Source: Sphingomonas endophytica
GTDB taxonomy: Bacteria > Pseudomonadota > Alphaproteobacteria > Sphingomonadales > Sphingomonadaceae
NCBI RefSeq assembly: GCF_014199415.1
Contig: NZ_JACIJN010000011.1
Span: forward strand, 1-64,000
Length of the DNA stretch: 64,000 bases
Direction: 5' to 3'
Part shown: positions 9,827-17,757 of the stretch, one piece after another
Numbering within the stretch: the first letter of the stretch is position 1
How the letters are laid out: each line of letters begins with the position of its first letter
Notes under the pieces: model-generated
What the model was told of the DNA's origin: nothing
Databases searched by the model: none
The model's input: only the letters and a program-made list of their open reading frames with translations
Program-made: the position numbers and the translations under genes

Positions 9827-9836
9827 GGGTGCGCTC

Positions 9837-10490
9837 CTATGAGGCGGCCGACTGCGCCTGGCGGGCGTATTCGGCGGGGATCTCGGCCTCGGCGATGCGG
9901 ATCACCGGGGCGATCGCGAAGGCGTTGCGGAACGGCACGTCGCGGACCAGCGCGAAGATCGGCTGCCCCTCGGTGATCCCCGCGCTGCTGCGCCCGCGCG
10001 CGCCGCCGGTGTCGCGACGTCGCTGGCGGCGGTGCGCGACGAGCAGCGGCCGCTTGCCCGGCTGCCAGAGCAGGTCGAGCCGCCATTCGGGGTGGCTCAT
10101 TTCCCACTCGTGCGGGCTGATCAGCCCCTGACGGTTGCGGCCGCCCGCGGCCGGGAGCGGCACGGGCAGCCAGTTGCCGTCGCGGCCGCGGATCATGCCC
10201 GGCTCGCTCCAGAACCGCATCGCGCCCTGGCTGCGGGCATTGCCCTCCACCCAGATCTCGCCGACCGGGTCGCGCGCCGGGCGGTCACCCTTCGGGTAGA
10301 CGCTCGATCGCCACGCCCGCCACAGATTGCCGCCGGCGGTCGCGCGGGTCAGCGCCTCGAGCCGCTGCTCGGCGCGCCGGGTGACGACCGCGATCGTCCG
10401 GGTGCCGGCGCGCAGATAGCGCCGCGCGATCCGGTCGGCCGCGGCATCGAGCGCGCCGGCGGGGAGCAGCAGCTCGACGTCGTCAGCCAT
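9837..10490 (-). CDS. DUF6441-like phage protein
   Basis: This 217-residue basic protein is rich in Arg, with conserved-looking aromatic patches (NLWRAWRSSVYP, WSEPGMIRG, WRLDLLWQPGKRP). It resembles the DUF6441 group found in alphaproteobacterial phages between the tail chaperone and the tape measure. I am moderately sure of the family and do not know the function. A minor tail or tail-assembly role is inferred from position. Its ATG at 10490 lies 8 nt inside the end of the frameshift extension of the tail chaperone, so the three reading frames are tightly packed. Confidence 0.6.
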   Translation of the reverse strand: MADDVELLLPAGALDAAADRIARRYLRAGTRTIAVVTRRAEQRLEALTRATAGGNLWRAWRSSVYPKGDRPARDPVGEIWVEGNARSQGAMRFWSEPGMIRGRDGNWLPVPLPAAGGRNRQGLISPHEWEMSHPEWRLDLLWQPGKRPLLVAHRRQRRRDTGGARGRSSAGITEGQPIFALVRDVPFRNAFAIAPVIRIAEAEIPAEYARQAQSAAS

Positions 10491-10767
10491 CCTTCGTTAC
10501 CTCGTCGAGGACGGCAAAGGCGTCGAGCAGCGCGGCGGGCTGTTCGGCGGGCGCGCCGGGGCAGGGAAGGACGCGCCCGCCGAGCGGCCCGGCGAAGCGC
10601 GCGGTGAGGAAATACAGGTCGACCACCGGCCAGATCGACGCCGGGAGCGTCAGCCGGGGGTTTTCGCGCCAGTGTCGTCCGTCGACCTCCCAGCCGGCGT
10701 CGACGGTGCGTCCGAAGTGGAAGTCGCCGGGCCGTCGCCGGACGATGACGGCCGCGCGGAGTTTCCC
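10483..10767 (-). CDS. Frameshift extension of tail chaperone, gpT-like
   Basis: This -1 frame stays open from the slippery site to TGA at 10483-10485 and has no convincing start codon of its own. It encodes a protein-like segment (about 92 residues after the shift) with aromatic and hydrophobic content, such as WREN, SIWPVVDLYF and LLDAFAVLDEV, unlike a random antisense frame. Fused to the first 188 residues of the chaperone it would give a 280-residue product, the counterpart of lambda gpGT, whose T domain recruits the tail tube protein. It overlaps the next gene start by 8 nt. Confidence 0.65.
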   Translation of the reverse strand, partial: GKLRAAVIVRRRPGDFHFGRTVDAGWEVDGRHWRENPRLTLPASIWPVVDLYFLTARFAGPLGGRVLPCPGAPAEQPAALLDAFAVLDEVTKDG

Positions 10768-11324
10768 CGGTCTTCCTCGGTCAGATACGCCATCTGGAAG
10801 GCACGATTGCCCGCAGCGGTCATTTCGAGCGGGTCGAGCGCGCGGAGCGTCGCCTCGCTGACCTTGCCGTCGAGCCCGCGCTTGAAGGTGACGCCCGGGG
10901 CGGTGATGCCGGTGCAGAAATAGCGCAGCGCGACGAGCGGGGCGAGCTCGCGTCGCCGCTCCATCTGCTCGCGCAGGTCGCGATAGTCGGGCCAGCTCGC
11001 GGCGAGGATCTTGCGCACCTCGGCGAGCAGCGCGACGTCGGCCGGCGTGAGCTCGGCCTCGCCGCTTTCCTGCTCGATGTCGATCAGCTCGAGGATGCGG
11101 CCCTGCGCCTCGTCGCCGTCGAGCAGCGTGACGACGCCGCTGCGGATCGCGGCGAGCAGCTCGAAGCTGTAGACGCGCCCGGCATTGTAGCGCCCGGCGA
11201 GCTCGGCCTCCATCAGCGAGCGTTCGACGACCCCGGCGGGGGTCAACAGGAAGACCGGGGCGGCGGGATCACCCTCGCGCCACGCCGGCGTGAAGGCGAT
11301 CGGTTTGGTGCTGGTCGCGACCAT
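10650..11324 (-). CDS. Tail assembly chaperone, gpG-like
   Basis: The 224-residue product lies between major tail protein and tape measure, the position of lambda gpG. It is helical and acidic in the middle (ILELIDIEQESGE region), with an unstructured Ser/Thr/Pro/Gly-rich C-terminus after residue 188. The start at ATG 11324 has a GAGGAG ribosome site 9 nt upstream and is preferred to the longer frame from 11402, which runs into the major tail gene. At codons 187-188 it carries a -1 slippery heptamer, so ribosomes should make both this form and a 280-residue gpGT-like form. gpG-type chaperones bind the tape measure and recruit tail tube subunits. Confidence 0.75.
   Translation of the reverse strand: MVATSTKPIAFTPAWREGDPAAPVFLLTPAGVVERSLMEAELAGRYNAGRVYSFELLAAIRSGVVTLLDGDEAQGRILELIDIEQESGEAELTPADVALLAEVRKILAASWPDYRDLREQMERRRELAPLVALRYFCTGITAPGVTFKRGLDGKVSEATLRALDPLEMTAAGNRAFQMAYLTEEDRGNSARPSSSGDGPATSTSDAPSTPAGRSTDDTGAKTPG
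10730..10767 (-). other. Programmed -1 frameshift signal
   Basis: Read on the minus strand, the heptamer GGGAAAC (10767-10761) lies in the X XXY YYZ phase of the chaperone frame (G GGA AAC). A 7-nt spacer (10760-10754) leads to a GC-rich stem with arms GGCCGTC (10753-10747) and GACGGCC (10736-10730) around a 10-nt loop. Lambda uses the closely similar GGGAAAG at its G/T junction. Slippery sequence, spacing and stem are all seen directly. Actual frameshifting is inferred. Confidence 0.75.
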
Positions 11325-11338
11325 TGCTTTCGCGCTCC

Positions 11339-12586
11339 TCAGTAGAAGACCAGGATGCGGTCGCTGTCGCGCCCCGCGGCATCCTTGCCGGTCGACAGGC
11401 ATTGCAGCGTCGTCTTGTCCGCCATCAGCTTGCCGCGGTTCTCGGCCTCGAGCGTCACCGGCTGCGCGCGCGGCACCACCAGCGCCCAGCGATTGCCCGC
11501 CTGGCTGCCATGCCGGAGCATCGCCGGCATGACGACGCCGTTGCCGATGTCAGAGATCGTGTCGCGATTGGCGACCAGCGTCGCGAGCGGATTGACCCCC
11601 AGCATCGACTTGCGGTCGGTGATCTGGCCCGGGCCGAAGCCGAACGGCGTGTTCGGATCGTCGATATTCTCGAGCTGCGAGCCCGGGTCGAGCGACCAGG
11701 TGCTCAGCCGGCACTTGCGGCGGTTGAGCAGCGCGGCGTTCGACACGTCGCTGCCCTGCACCAGCATCGGCGCCGAATGGCTGGCGATGACGATCGTCGC
11801 CGGGATCGCGGCGTCGACCTTGCCCTGGTAGATGCCGGTGCCGGTGAAGGTGGCATAGCCGGGCTTGGCGCTGTTGCCCTCAAGCGCGATCGTGCCGCGC
11901 ACGCCGCTGAAGGTCGCCAGCGTGCCGTCGCGGTAGATCGCGCAGCTCGCCGCCGGATGGTCGACCAGCCGCGAGGCGGCGTCGGACGGTGAGGTCTGCG
12001 CATAGGTCCAGTTGGCGGGCACCGCGATGCTGCTGGTGTTGTCGAGCGGCGGGGTGAAGCTGTCGGCGAGCGTCGCGACGCGGCCGGCCGAATAGTCGAT
12101 CACCGCCGCGGCCGCGCCGGCGCCGGTCCCCGCGCCGATCAGCAGCATCATGCCGAGCAGCGCGCGCGCGGTGCCCGGGAAGGCGGCGGGCAGCGTCACG
12201 CTGGTGGCGGTGCCGCCGGTCGCGACCGCCGCGGCGATCGCCGCGGTGAACAGCCCGCGCCAGCCGCACGCCTGGTACACCGCATGGTGCGGCGGCTTCA
12301 CCGTCGCCGAATAGGCGATGCCCGCGCCGGCGCCCTTGATGCGGAACTTGAAGCTGATCGGCACCGCCTGCCCGACGATCAGCGGCGCGCCGGCGACATA
12401 GGAGCCGGTCGCCTCGTTGGAATCCTCCTGCGTCCACGGCGTGCCGTAGCTGACACTGTCGGCCTCGACCGGGATCGCGTGTTGCGTCGGGTCGAGCGCG
12501 AGCGGGGTGTCCTCGTCGGTCTGCAATCCGAACAGCACCGCCACATTGTTCTGGCGGATCGTCGGATCGTTCGTCTTGTCGGCCAT
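11339..12586 (-). CDS. Major tail (tube) protein
   Basis: The 415-residue product lies immediately upstream of the tail chaperone and downstream of the head-tail connector genes, the standard place for the major tail subunit. The sequence is rich in beta-strand-type segments with Gly/Thr/Ala turns (SYVAGAPLIVGQAVPISFKF, VRGTIALEGNSAKPG). It is longer than the lambda V protein (about 250 residues), so it may carry an additional surface domain. Start ATG 12586 opens MADKTNDPTIRQ. A 14-nt gap separates its stop from the chaperone start. Confidence 0.7.
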   Translation of the reverse strand: MADKTNDPTIRQNNVAVLFGLQTDEDTPLALDPTQHAIPVEADSVSYGTPWTQEDSNEATGSYVAGAPLIVGQAVPISFKFRIKGAGAGIAYSATVKPPHHAVYQACGWRGLFTAAIAAAVATGGTATSVTLPAAFPGTARALLGMMLLIGAGTGAGAAAAVIDYSAGRVATLADSFTPPLDNTSSIAVPANWTYAQTSPSDAASRLVDHPAASCAIYRDGTLATFSGVRGTIALEGNSAKPGYATFTGTGIYQGKVDAAIPATIVIASHSAPMLVQGSDVSNAALLNRRKCRLSTWSLDPGSQLENIDDPNTPFGFGPGQITDRKSMLGVNPLATLVANRDTISDIGNGVVMPAMLRHGSQAGNRWALVVPRAQPVTLEAENRGKLMADKTTLQCLSTGKDAAGRDSDRILVFY

Positions 12587-12598
12587 GCGGCGCTCCTG

Positions 12599-13021
12599 TC
12601 AGGCGGCGAGCGCGGGGTCGGCCCGCGCGGTGATGAACTGGACATCGAAGTCCTGCGCGAAGCCGAGCCGGCGCTTCGACGACAGCTGCGCGGCGAAGAG
12701 CCGCGCGTCCGCGTCCTCGATCAGCTCGACGGTGCCGCCGAGCGTCTCGTCGGCGAGCAGCGCGGCGACGACCGCGGCGTGCAGCCGGTTGCGCGCGGCG
12801 GTCGGCGCAGCGCCGCCTTCGCCCTCGACGAAGCCGTCGATGGTGATCGTCATGACGCGGCGGGTGATGTCGACCTCGCGCTCGAGCACACGGTGCCCGC
12901 TGTCGGTGATGCCGAGCGCGGGAAAGTCGATCGGGTCGCCGGCCGGTTCGAGCTCGACCTCGGGGGCGAGCGGCGCCAGCGCGGCGACGATCGCGGCGAG
13001 GATCGTGTCGCGGACGGTCAT
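12599..13021 (-). CDS. Tail terminator-like minor tail protein
   Basis: This 140-residue alpha/beta protein has an N-terminal helix (TILAAIVAALAPLAPEVE) followed by strands ending in FDVQFITARADPALAA. Size, position between the joining protein and the major tail gene, and a beta-rich core fit a lambda gpU-type tail terminator or gpZ-type connector protein. No diagnostic motif was found, so this is an assignment by gene order. The start ATG 13021 overlaps the upstream stop as ATGA, so a longer frame to 13402 is discounted. Confidence 0.6.
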   Translation of the reverse strand: MTVRDTILAAIVAALAPLAPEVELEPAGDPIDFPALGITDSGHRVLEREVDITRRVMTITIDGFVEGEGGAAPTAARNRLHAAVVAALLADETLGGTVELIEDADARLFAAQLSSKRRLGFAQDFDVQFITARADPALAA

Positions 13022-13338
13022 GCGACGGGGCCGGCGTCGACCACGAACACGCGCCAGCCGGCGACGTCCTCGAGCGCCTTGCGTTCCTCGACGTTCCAGC
13101 GCCGGCCGCGGTGGGTGAAATGATCCCGCTTCGACGGCGGGGCGGGCAGATCGGCCGCGCGGATCTCGTAGGAGACCGCGGCGGGCGTGCTGCCCAGCAG
13201 GTCGCCGGCATCGGCGTCGATGCGGATCGCGCTGATCGGCGGAAGCACGACGCCGCCCTGCGTGTAGACGATCCGCTCGCGGTCCGCGAACGCCGCGAAG
13301 AGCGCCGGCGCCGCGGCCGCGAACGGATCGGGGGTCAC
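13018..13338 (-). CDS. Head-tail joining protein, gpFII-like
   Basis: This 106-residue protein resembles lambda gpFII-type head-tail attachment proteins in size and order: a short N-terminal helix (DPFAAAAPALFAAFAD), then strands (RIVYTQGGVVLPPISAIRID, YEIRAADLP) and a C-terminal domain with RRWNVEE and WRVFVVDAG. It would bind the head connector and create the tail docking surface. It overlaps both neighbours by 4 nt. The family assignment rests on length, layout and position. Confidence 0.6.
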   Translation of the reverse strand: MTPDPFAAAAPALFAAFADRERIVYTQGGVVLPPISAIRIDADAGDLLGSTPAAVSYEIRAADLPAPPSKRDHFTHRGRRWNVEERKALEDVAGWRVFVVDAGPVA

Positions 13339-13559
13339 TTGCCGCGCGCCCCCGGCTTCTGTGCGGTCGTATCGGCGTCGGCGTCGTCGCCGGCCACGTC
13401 ATCGCCCGCCACTTCCTCGGCGAGCCGCGCGGTGACCATCCCGGCGGCGCGCTCTTCGGTCATCTCGCCATTGCCGTCGCCGACGGTCACCTCCTTGCCG
13501 GCATCGATATAGGCGCCGCCGTTCAGATAGGCGGCGCTGAGCAACAGGATCGTCTTCAT
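13335..13559 (-). CDS. Small acidic phage head protein
   Basis: The 74-residue product has an ordered N-terminal half (ILLLSAAYLNGGAYIDAGKEV) and an acidic, Ala/Asp-rich C-terminal half that looks disordered. It lies between the decoration protein and the joining protein and overlaps the latter by ATGA. Comparable small proteins in this position in other phages have packaging or connector-accessory roles, but no function can be read from the sequence. Confidence 0.55.
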   Translation of the reverse strand: MKTILLLSAAYLNGGAYIDAGKEVTVGDGNGEMTEERAAGMVTARLAEEVAGDDVAGDDADADTTAQKPGARGK

Positions 13560-13616
13560 GTCGGGGGTTCCTCGCTGTCGCGCCTCGCGCGGCGCGCTGC
13601 TGGTGGGCAGAAGGGT

Positions 13617-13943
13617 TCAGAAACTGCCGTTGAGGCGGACGTTGGCGGTCGCGGCGCCGGCGCTGCGCGCGGCGGTGAACACGCCGACCGGCGTGTTGCC
13701 GTTTGCCGTCGCGGTCACGACCTTGTTGGCGTTGTCCCAATAGGCGCGCACGCCCTCGGCGACCGCGGCATTGTCCTTGGGCAGGTCATAGGCGCCCGTC
13801 ACCTCGAACGGGCCGCGCTGCCCGGCCTTGAGCGCCAGTTTCGAGACGCCGAACGTGGCGCCGATCAGCGCGCCGCCGCCCGAGGCGACGTCATACGGAG
13901 CGGTGAGCGTCAGCGTGTTGCCGACGCCGGAATAGTTACGCAT
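13617..13943 (-). CDS. DUF2190-type capsid decoration protein
   Basis: This 108-residue protein follows the capsid gene by 72 nt and matches DUF2190 features: small, beta-rich, with a GGGALIGATFGVSKLALKAGQ core and a C-terminal VGVFTAARSAGAATANVRL strand pair. Members are thought to stabilise expanded capsids as head decoration proteins. Neighbouring genes (capsid upstream, joining proteins downstream) agree. The Ala/Gly/Val-rich composition is normal for the family. Confidence 0.75.
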   Translation of the reverse strand: MRNYSGVGNTLTLTAPYDVASGGGALIGATFGVSKLALKAGQRGPFEVTGAYDLPKDNAAVAEGVRAYWDNANKVVTATANGNTPVGVFTAARSAGAATANVRLNGSF

Positions 13944-14015
13944 CGTGGGATCTCCCGAAACGGCGCGGGCGGCTCCTGGCCGCCCGCGTCACGTCATGGC
14001 TGGGGAAAGGCCGGC

Positions 14016-16055
14016 TCAGTTGGCCGCGCCGGGGTTCTTGTAGAGCGCGCGGTGGTCGATCGCCTTGGCGCCGAACACCAGCCGCGCCTTGATGTCGATG
14101 CCGTCGACCTCGAAGCCCTGACGCTCCTCGGTCTGAAGCCCCTCGTAGCCGGCGAGATACGCATATTCGATCGTGTCGATCGGCTGCGCGTTCGGGTCGG
14201 CGGCGAGGAAGAAGCTGTAGTCGAGGATCCGCGGCTCGACCTGCGGCGACAGCGCCCGGTTATAGTCCGGGTTGATGTCGCCGCTGAGCGTCGCGACGTA
14301 ATTGGCCGAGGTGAACTGGTTGGCCTGCTGCTCGCGCAGCGGGCCGACCACCAGCGTCGCCGGGGTGGCGGAGGTGAACCGCCCCTTCGGCGCGCGCTGC
14401 GTGCGCATCGCGGTGCGCCCGGCCTGCAACGAGTCGATGTTGATCGGCGCGCCGGCCGCGGCGAGGTTGCCGTGCGAGGCGTGGAAGAGCGGCACGCCGT
14501 CGGCCATCAGCGGGTTGCTGAGCAGCACCGCATAGACGACGTCGCCCTCGACCTGCGCGGCCTCCTGACCCATCGCCTGCGGAATGCGATCGAACGCCGA
14601 CAGATCGTCGTTGATGATCGTCTCCCACGTCAGCGAGATGATCTGCCCGAACTTGCCGACCGCGTACTTCTCCTGCGAGTCGCCGACCGTCGCGTACTGA
14701 TACTCGCCACCCTCGGCGACCTGCTGCATCGCCGAGATGTCGGAGAGCGCGATGCGGCTGACCTCGCGGAAGTCGGGCACCGACGTCTGGCGGCAAAAGG
14801 CCGGGAAGGTGCGCGGCGCCAGCTCGTAGCCGCGACGCAGCGTCCGCGAGACGGTGTTGGCGAGCACCCCGGCGAAGTCGGCGGTGGTGTGCTGGCCGGC
14901 GTTCTGCGGCTGGCGATAGCGGAACACCGCCTGTGCGACCTGCGGGTCGGTCATGTTGCGGGTGCTGACCCCGGTCGCGTCCATCCAGTCGCGCGCGAGC
15001 ACGATCAGCCGGCGGCCGGCGAAGCCGCGCGCGTCGTCGTTGAGCTGGTTGCGCGGGTTCGCGCGGTTGGCGATCGCCAGCGCCATCGCCTCGGCGCGCG
15101 CCTGGAACTGCGCGACCGGGATCGTCGCCGGCGAATAATTGGTGATCACCGGCGCGGCGCTCGCGATCTGGTCGATGATCCGGGTGCGCGCGGCGTCGAC
15201 CGAGATGCCCTCGTCGACCAGCGTTTCGCCGAACGTGTCGGGCAGATGCGCGCGGCGGACCTCGTTGCGGATCGTGGCGGCACGCTGGCGCTCGGCGACG
15301 ATCGCCTGGCTGGCGATCTCCGCCATGTTGGTCGGCGGCGTGATCGGCGCAGGCGTCGGCGTCGGTATCGGGGAAGGCGTCGGCGCCGGGCTGGGGGTCG
15401 GGGTCGGCGCGGGCGTCGGCGCCGGCTCGTTCTCGGGATCCATGTTCGTCTCCTGCGGAGTGATGACGGCGGTCGGCGCCGGGGGGCTCTTCGCGTTGGC
15501 GATGAGCGGGTGGGCCGGCACGGCGCGGAACCCGAACCGGCTGGCGTCCAGCAGGTTGGTCGCGGTCGCATGGCCGGCGATCTCGTCGATGAAGTGGAGC
15601 GACAGCGCTTCGGGCGCGCTCATCCACGTCTCGGCATCGAGCAACGGGTGGAGCGCGTCCTCGCTCATCCCGGTGCGCGCGGCGTAGATCTGGACGAGCT
15701 GGTTCTGGAGGAAGTCAAGCCGGTCGGCGACGGTGCGCAGCGCGTCCGCGTCGCCATAGGTGCCGTCGGACGGCTTGTGGATCATCATCACCGCATTCTC
15801 GGCCATGATGATCCGGTCGCCGGCCATCGCGATCACGCTGGCGATCGAGCCGGCGACTCCGTCGACGATCACCGTCACCGTGCGCGGCGATGCCTTCAGC
15901 GCGTTGTAGATCGCGAAGCCGTCGAACAGCAGCCCCCCGAGCGAGTTGATCCGGACAGTGATGTCGTCGGGGGCGTGCTGGATGCGGTCGACCAGCCATG
16001 CGGCCTCGAGCCCGTCGGCGCTGTCGCCGACGATCCCGTAGATCAGGATTTCCAT
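14016..16055 (-). CDS. ClpP-like prohead protease fused to major capsid protein
   Basis: This 679-residue fusion has three parts. Residues 1-185 are a ClpP/S14-type protease with candidate catalytic Ser70 (in VAGSIASV), His93 (MMIHKP) and a likely acid at Asp140 (LLDAETWMSAPEA). Residues about 205-243 form a Pro/Thr-rich linker of repeated PTPAP units. The rest is a Mu gpT/HK97-fold-like major capsid protein. The protease would mature the prohead from within the same polypeptide. An internal ATG at 15443 (residue 205) with a strong ribosome site would give the capsid part alone (475 residues). Start ATG 16055 is 2 nt from the portal stop. A longer frame to 16187 only shadows portal. Confidence 0.88.
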   Translation of the reverse strand: MEILIYGIVGDSADGLEAAWLVDRIQHAPDDITVRINSLGGLLFDGFAIYNALKASPRTVTVIVDGVAGSIASVIAMAGDRIIMAENAVMMIHKPSDGTYGDADALRTVADRLDFLQNQLVQIYAARTGMSEDALHPLLDAETWMSAPEALSLHFIDEIAGHATATNLLDASRFGFRAVPAHPLIANAKSPPAPTAVITPQETNMDPENEPAPTPAPTPTPSPAPTPSPIPTPTPAPITPPTNMAEIASQAIVAERQRAATIRNEVRRAHLPDTFGETLVDEGISVDAARTRIIDQIASAAPVITNYSPATIPVAQFQARAEAMALAIANRANPRNQLNDDARGFAGRRLIVLARDWMDATGVSTRNMTDPQVAQAVFRYRQPQNAGQHTTADFAGVLANTVSRTLRRGYELAPRTFPAFCRQTSVPDFREVSRIALSDISAMQQVAEGGEYQYATVGDSQEKYAVGKFGQIISLTWETIINDDLSAFDRIPQAMGQEAAQVEGDVVYAVLLSNPLMADGVPLFHASHGNLAAAGAPINIDSLQAGRTAMRTQRAPKGRFTSATPATLVVGPLREQQANQFTSANYVATLSGDINPDYNRALSPQVEPRILDYSFFLAADPNAQPIDTIEYAYLAGYEGLQTEERQGFEVDGIDIKARLVFGAKAIDHRALYKNPGAAN
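15441..15456 (-). promoter_or_regulatory. Internal ribosome binding site and ATG inside protease-capsid fusion
   Basis: On the minus strand the sequence reads GCAGGAGACGAACATG, an AGGAG core 6 nt before an in-frame ATG (15443-15441). It falls exactly at the boundary between protease and linker/capsid. This would produce a separate 475-residue capsid protein in excess over the fusion, comparable in principle to the in-frame internal start of lambda C/Nu3. Confidence 0.6.
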
Positions 16056-16057
16056 GG

Positions 16058-17548
16058 TCAGTCCTTCTTCGGCGCCGCGCCGGGAGCGCCGGTCGGCTGG
16101 AGCGCGTTGCCGACCTGCGTGACCCGGCGCGGATCGCAGTCGAAGGTGAGCTGGCGCGCGTCGACCTTGTCCGCCCAGCGCTTCCACGCATCGAGAACGG
16201 TGTCGGGATCCTCGCCGCGCTCGCGGATCGCGGTTTCCGGGTCCATCAGCCCGGCGCGCACCATGTCGCGGATCGCCGGGCCTTCGGTCGCCAGATCGAG
16301 CATCGGGCGGGCCGGCGGTGTCCAGGCCATCGTGCAGCCCTCGACGTCATGCCCGGCGAGCTGCGCGGCGCGGAAGAACCACGCCGCGGCCGGCTCGCAG
16401 AATTGCGGGACCAGCATGTTCCACGTCCAGCTGTCGAGCTGGCGGTGGTACTGGATGCGGCCGATCCGCCCCGACGAGTAATTGACGCCCTCGAGATCGC
16501 CGAAGATGTCGTAGGGCAGGTTCATGCCGGTCGCGAAGGTCCGCACCGAGATCTTGGTGAAATCGGCATAGCCGTCGACGCCGGGCGGGTTGGCGAACTC
16601 GATCTGCGTCCCGGCCGGCACGTCCTCGATCAGCCCGGGCTCGATGAAGTCGTTGAGCGCGTCCTGGTCGTCGGCGTCGTCGTCGCGCGCGCCGATCCGG
16701 AACACCGCCCAGCTCGCCGCGATCTTCTGGCGCAGCAACTGCGCATCCTGATAGTCGCGGAAGTCGTTCATGGGCAGGATGACGGGCGCGAACCAGCTCG
16801 CGCCATGCTGCTGCCCCGGTCGGTCCTGACGGAAGACGTGGAGCACGTCGCGCGCCGGCACCGCGGTCGCGACCAGATTGCGCAGCGCGATCGCGCCGGG
16901 ATGCTGCGGGAAGAGCCAGTAGTTGACGCGCGCGCCGAGCTGGTCGAGCTGGATCCCCGACACATAGGTCCCGCCGCTGAACACGCCGTTGCGGGTCGCG
17001 TCGAGATGGTCGGGCTCGAGCATCTGGATCTGGAACGGCACGGGCAGCCCGTCGCGCGCGTAGCGCGGGCGGTTACGCGCCAGCACCGCGCCGCTCTCCA
17101 CCACCGTCCGCGCCGCCAGCAATTGCAGCCCGTAGAGGTTTTGGCGGCCGTCGGCGTCGCAGGCGGTGGTCTCGAAGTGGCGCTTGGCGAGCGCGTTCAG
17201 CGCCGGGTCCGGCTTGCCCTCGCGCAGCACCTGAAAGGTGATGCCCGCGCCGACCAGATCGGTGGCGATCGCCGACACCGCGCGCTCGGCATACGGGTTG
17301 TTGCGGACCATCGCGCGCGCGGTCTGCGCGAGCACTGCGGCGGCACCCTGCAGCTCGTAATTGGCGTCCTTGGCGGTCCGTCGCCAGCCCTGCGTGCGTC
17401 GCGACGCGGTCGCCCCGTCATATTGGGCGCGGATCCCGCGCAGCGACGCGCTGCGCGTCCGTGCCTGCTCGATCCGCACCAGCGCCTCGGCGCGCGACGC
17501 GGCCCAGCGCGGCGCGATCGCCGTCAATGCGCGGTCGATCATGCCCAT
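16058..17548 (-). CDS. Phage portal protein, lambda family
   Basis: The 496-residue protein resembles lambda gpB-family portals: an N-terminal region with VRNNPYAERAVSAIATDLVG, a central segment with DHLDATRNG and the characteristic PGVDGYADF, FATGMNLPYDIFGDLEGVNYSSGR stretch, and a Trp/Pro-rich clip-to-crown region. Twelve copies would form the DNA entry ring at one capsid vertex, docking terminase and the head-tail connectors. Its start overlaps the gpW-like stop by one base and its stop is 2 nt from the protease-capsid start. The length is typical for the family. Confidence 0.9.
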   Translation of the reverse strand: MGMIDRALTAIAPRWAASRAEALVRIEQARTRSASLRGIRAQYDGATASRRTQGWRRTAKDANYELQGAAAVLAQTARAMVRNNPYAERAVSAIATDLVGAGITFQVLREGKPDPALNALAKRHFETTACDADGRQNLYGLQLLAARTVVESGAVLARNRPRYARDGLPVPFQIQMLEPDHLDATRNGVFSGGTYVSGIQLDQLGARVNYWLFPQHPGAIALRNLVATAVPARDVLHVFRQDRPGQQHGASWFAPVILPMNDFRDYQDAQLLRQKIAASWAVFRIGARDDDADDQDALNDFIEPGLIEDVPAGTQIEFANPPGVDGYADFTKISVRTFATGMNLPYDIFGDLEGVNYSSGRIGRIQYHRQLDSWTWNMLVPQFCEPAAAWFFRAAQLAGHDVEGCTMAWTPPARPMLDLATEGPAIRDMVRAGLMDPETAIRERGEDPDTVLDAWKRWADKVDARQLTFDCDPRRVTQVGNALQPTGAPGAAPKKD

Positions 17549-17757
17549 CAGCAGCCGTTCCGCCAGCCGGGCGCGCGCCGGCGCGCGCGGACGCTACCGG
17601 GTGCCGAGGCGAGCGCGTCCATGATGCGCTGCTCGGCCTTCAGCATGTCGGCACCCGATTGATAGGTGATCTCGCGCCCGTCGGCGTAGCGGACCTTCAG
17701 GATGCCGCTCCCGATCGCCGCGCGGAGCGTGGCGAGATCGGCCTGCGTGTACGCCAT
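17548..17757 (-). CDS. Head completion protein, gpW-like
   Basis: This 69-residue protein has the gpW fold signature of two helices around a short hairpin: a first helix (ADLATLRAAIGSG), strands (ILKVRYADGREITYQS) and a second helix (DMLKAEQRIMDALAS), then a basic tail. Lambda gpW plugs the portal after packaging and prepares it for tail attachment. Gene order (terminase, gpW, portal) is as in lambda. ATG 17757 overlaps the terminase stop. A longer frame to 18129 shadows terminase. Confidence 0.8.
   Translation of the reverse strand: MAYTQADLATLRAAIGSGILKVRYADGREITYQSGADMLKAEQRIMDALASAPGSVRARRRAPGWRNGC

Noticed and set aside
15340-15425. PTPAP-coding repeats considered as a CRISPR-like or regulatory repeat
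   Set aside because: They are in frame with the protease-capsid gene and encode its Pro/Thr linker. Spacing is irregular, and no CRISPR array is present in the window.
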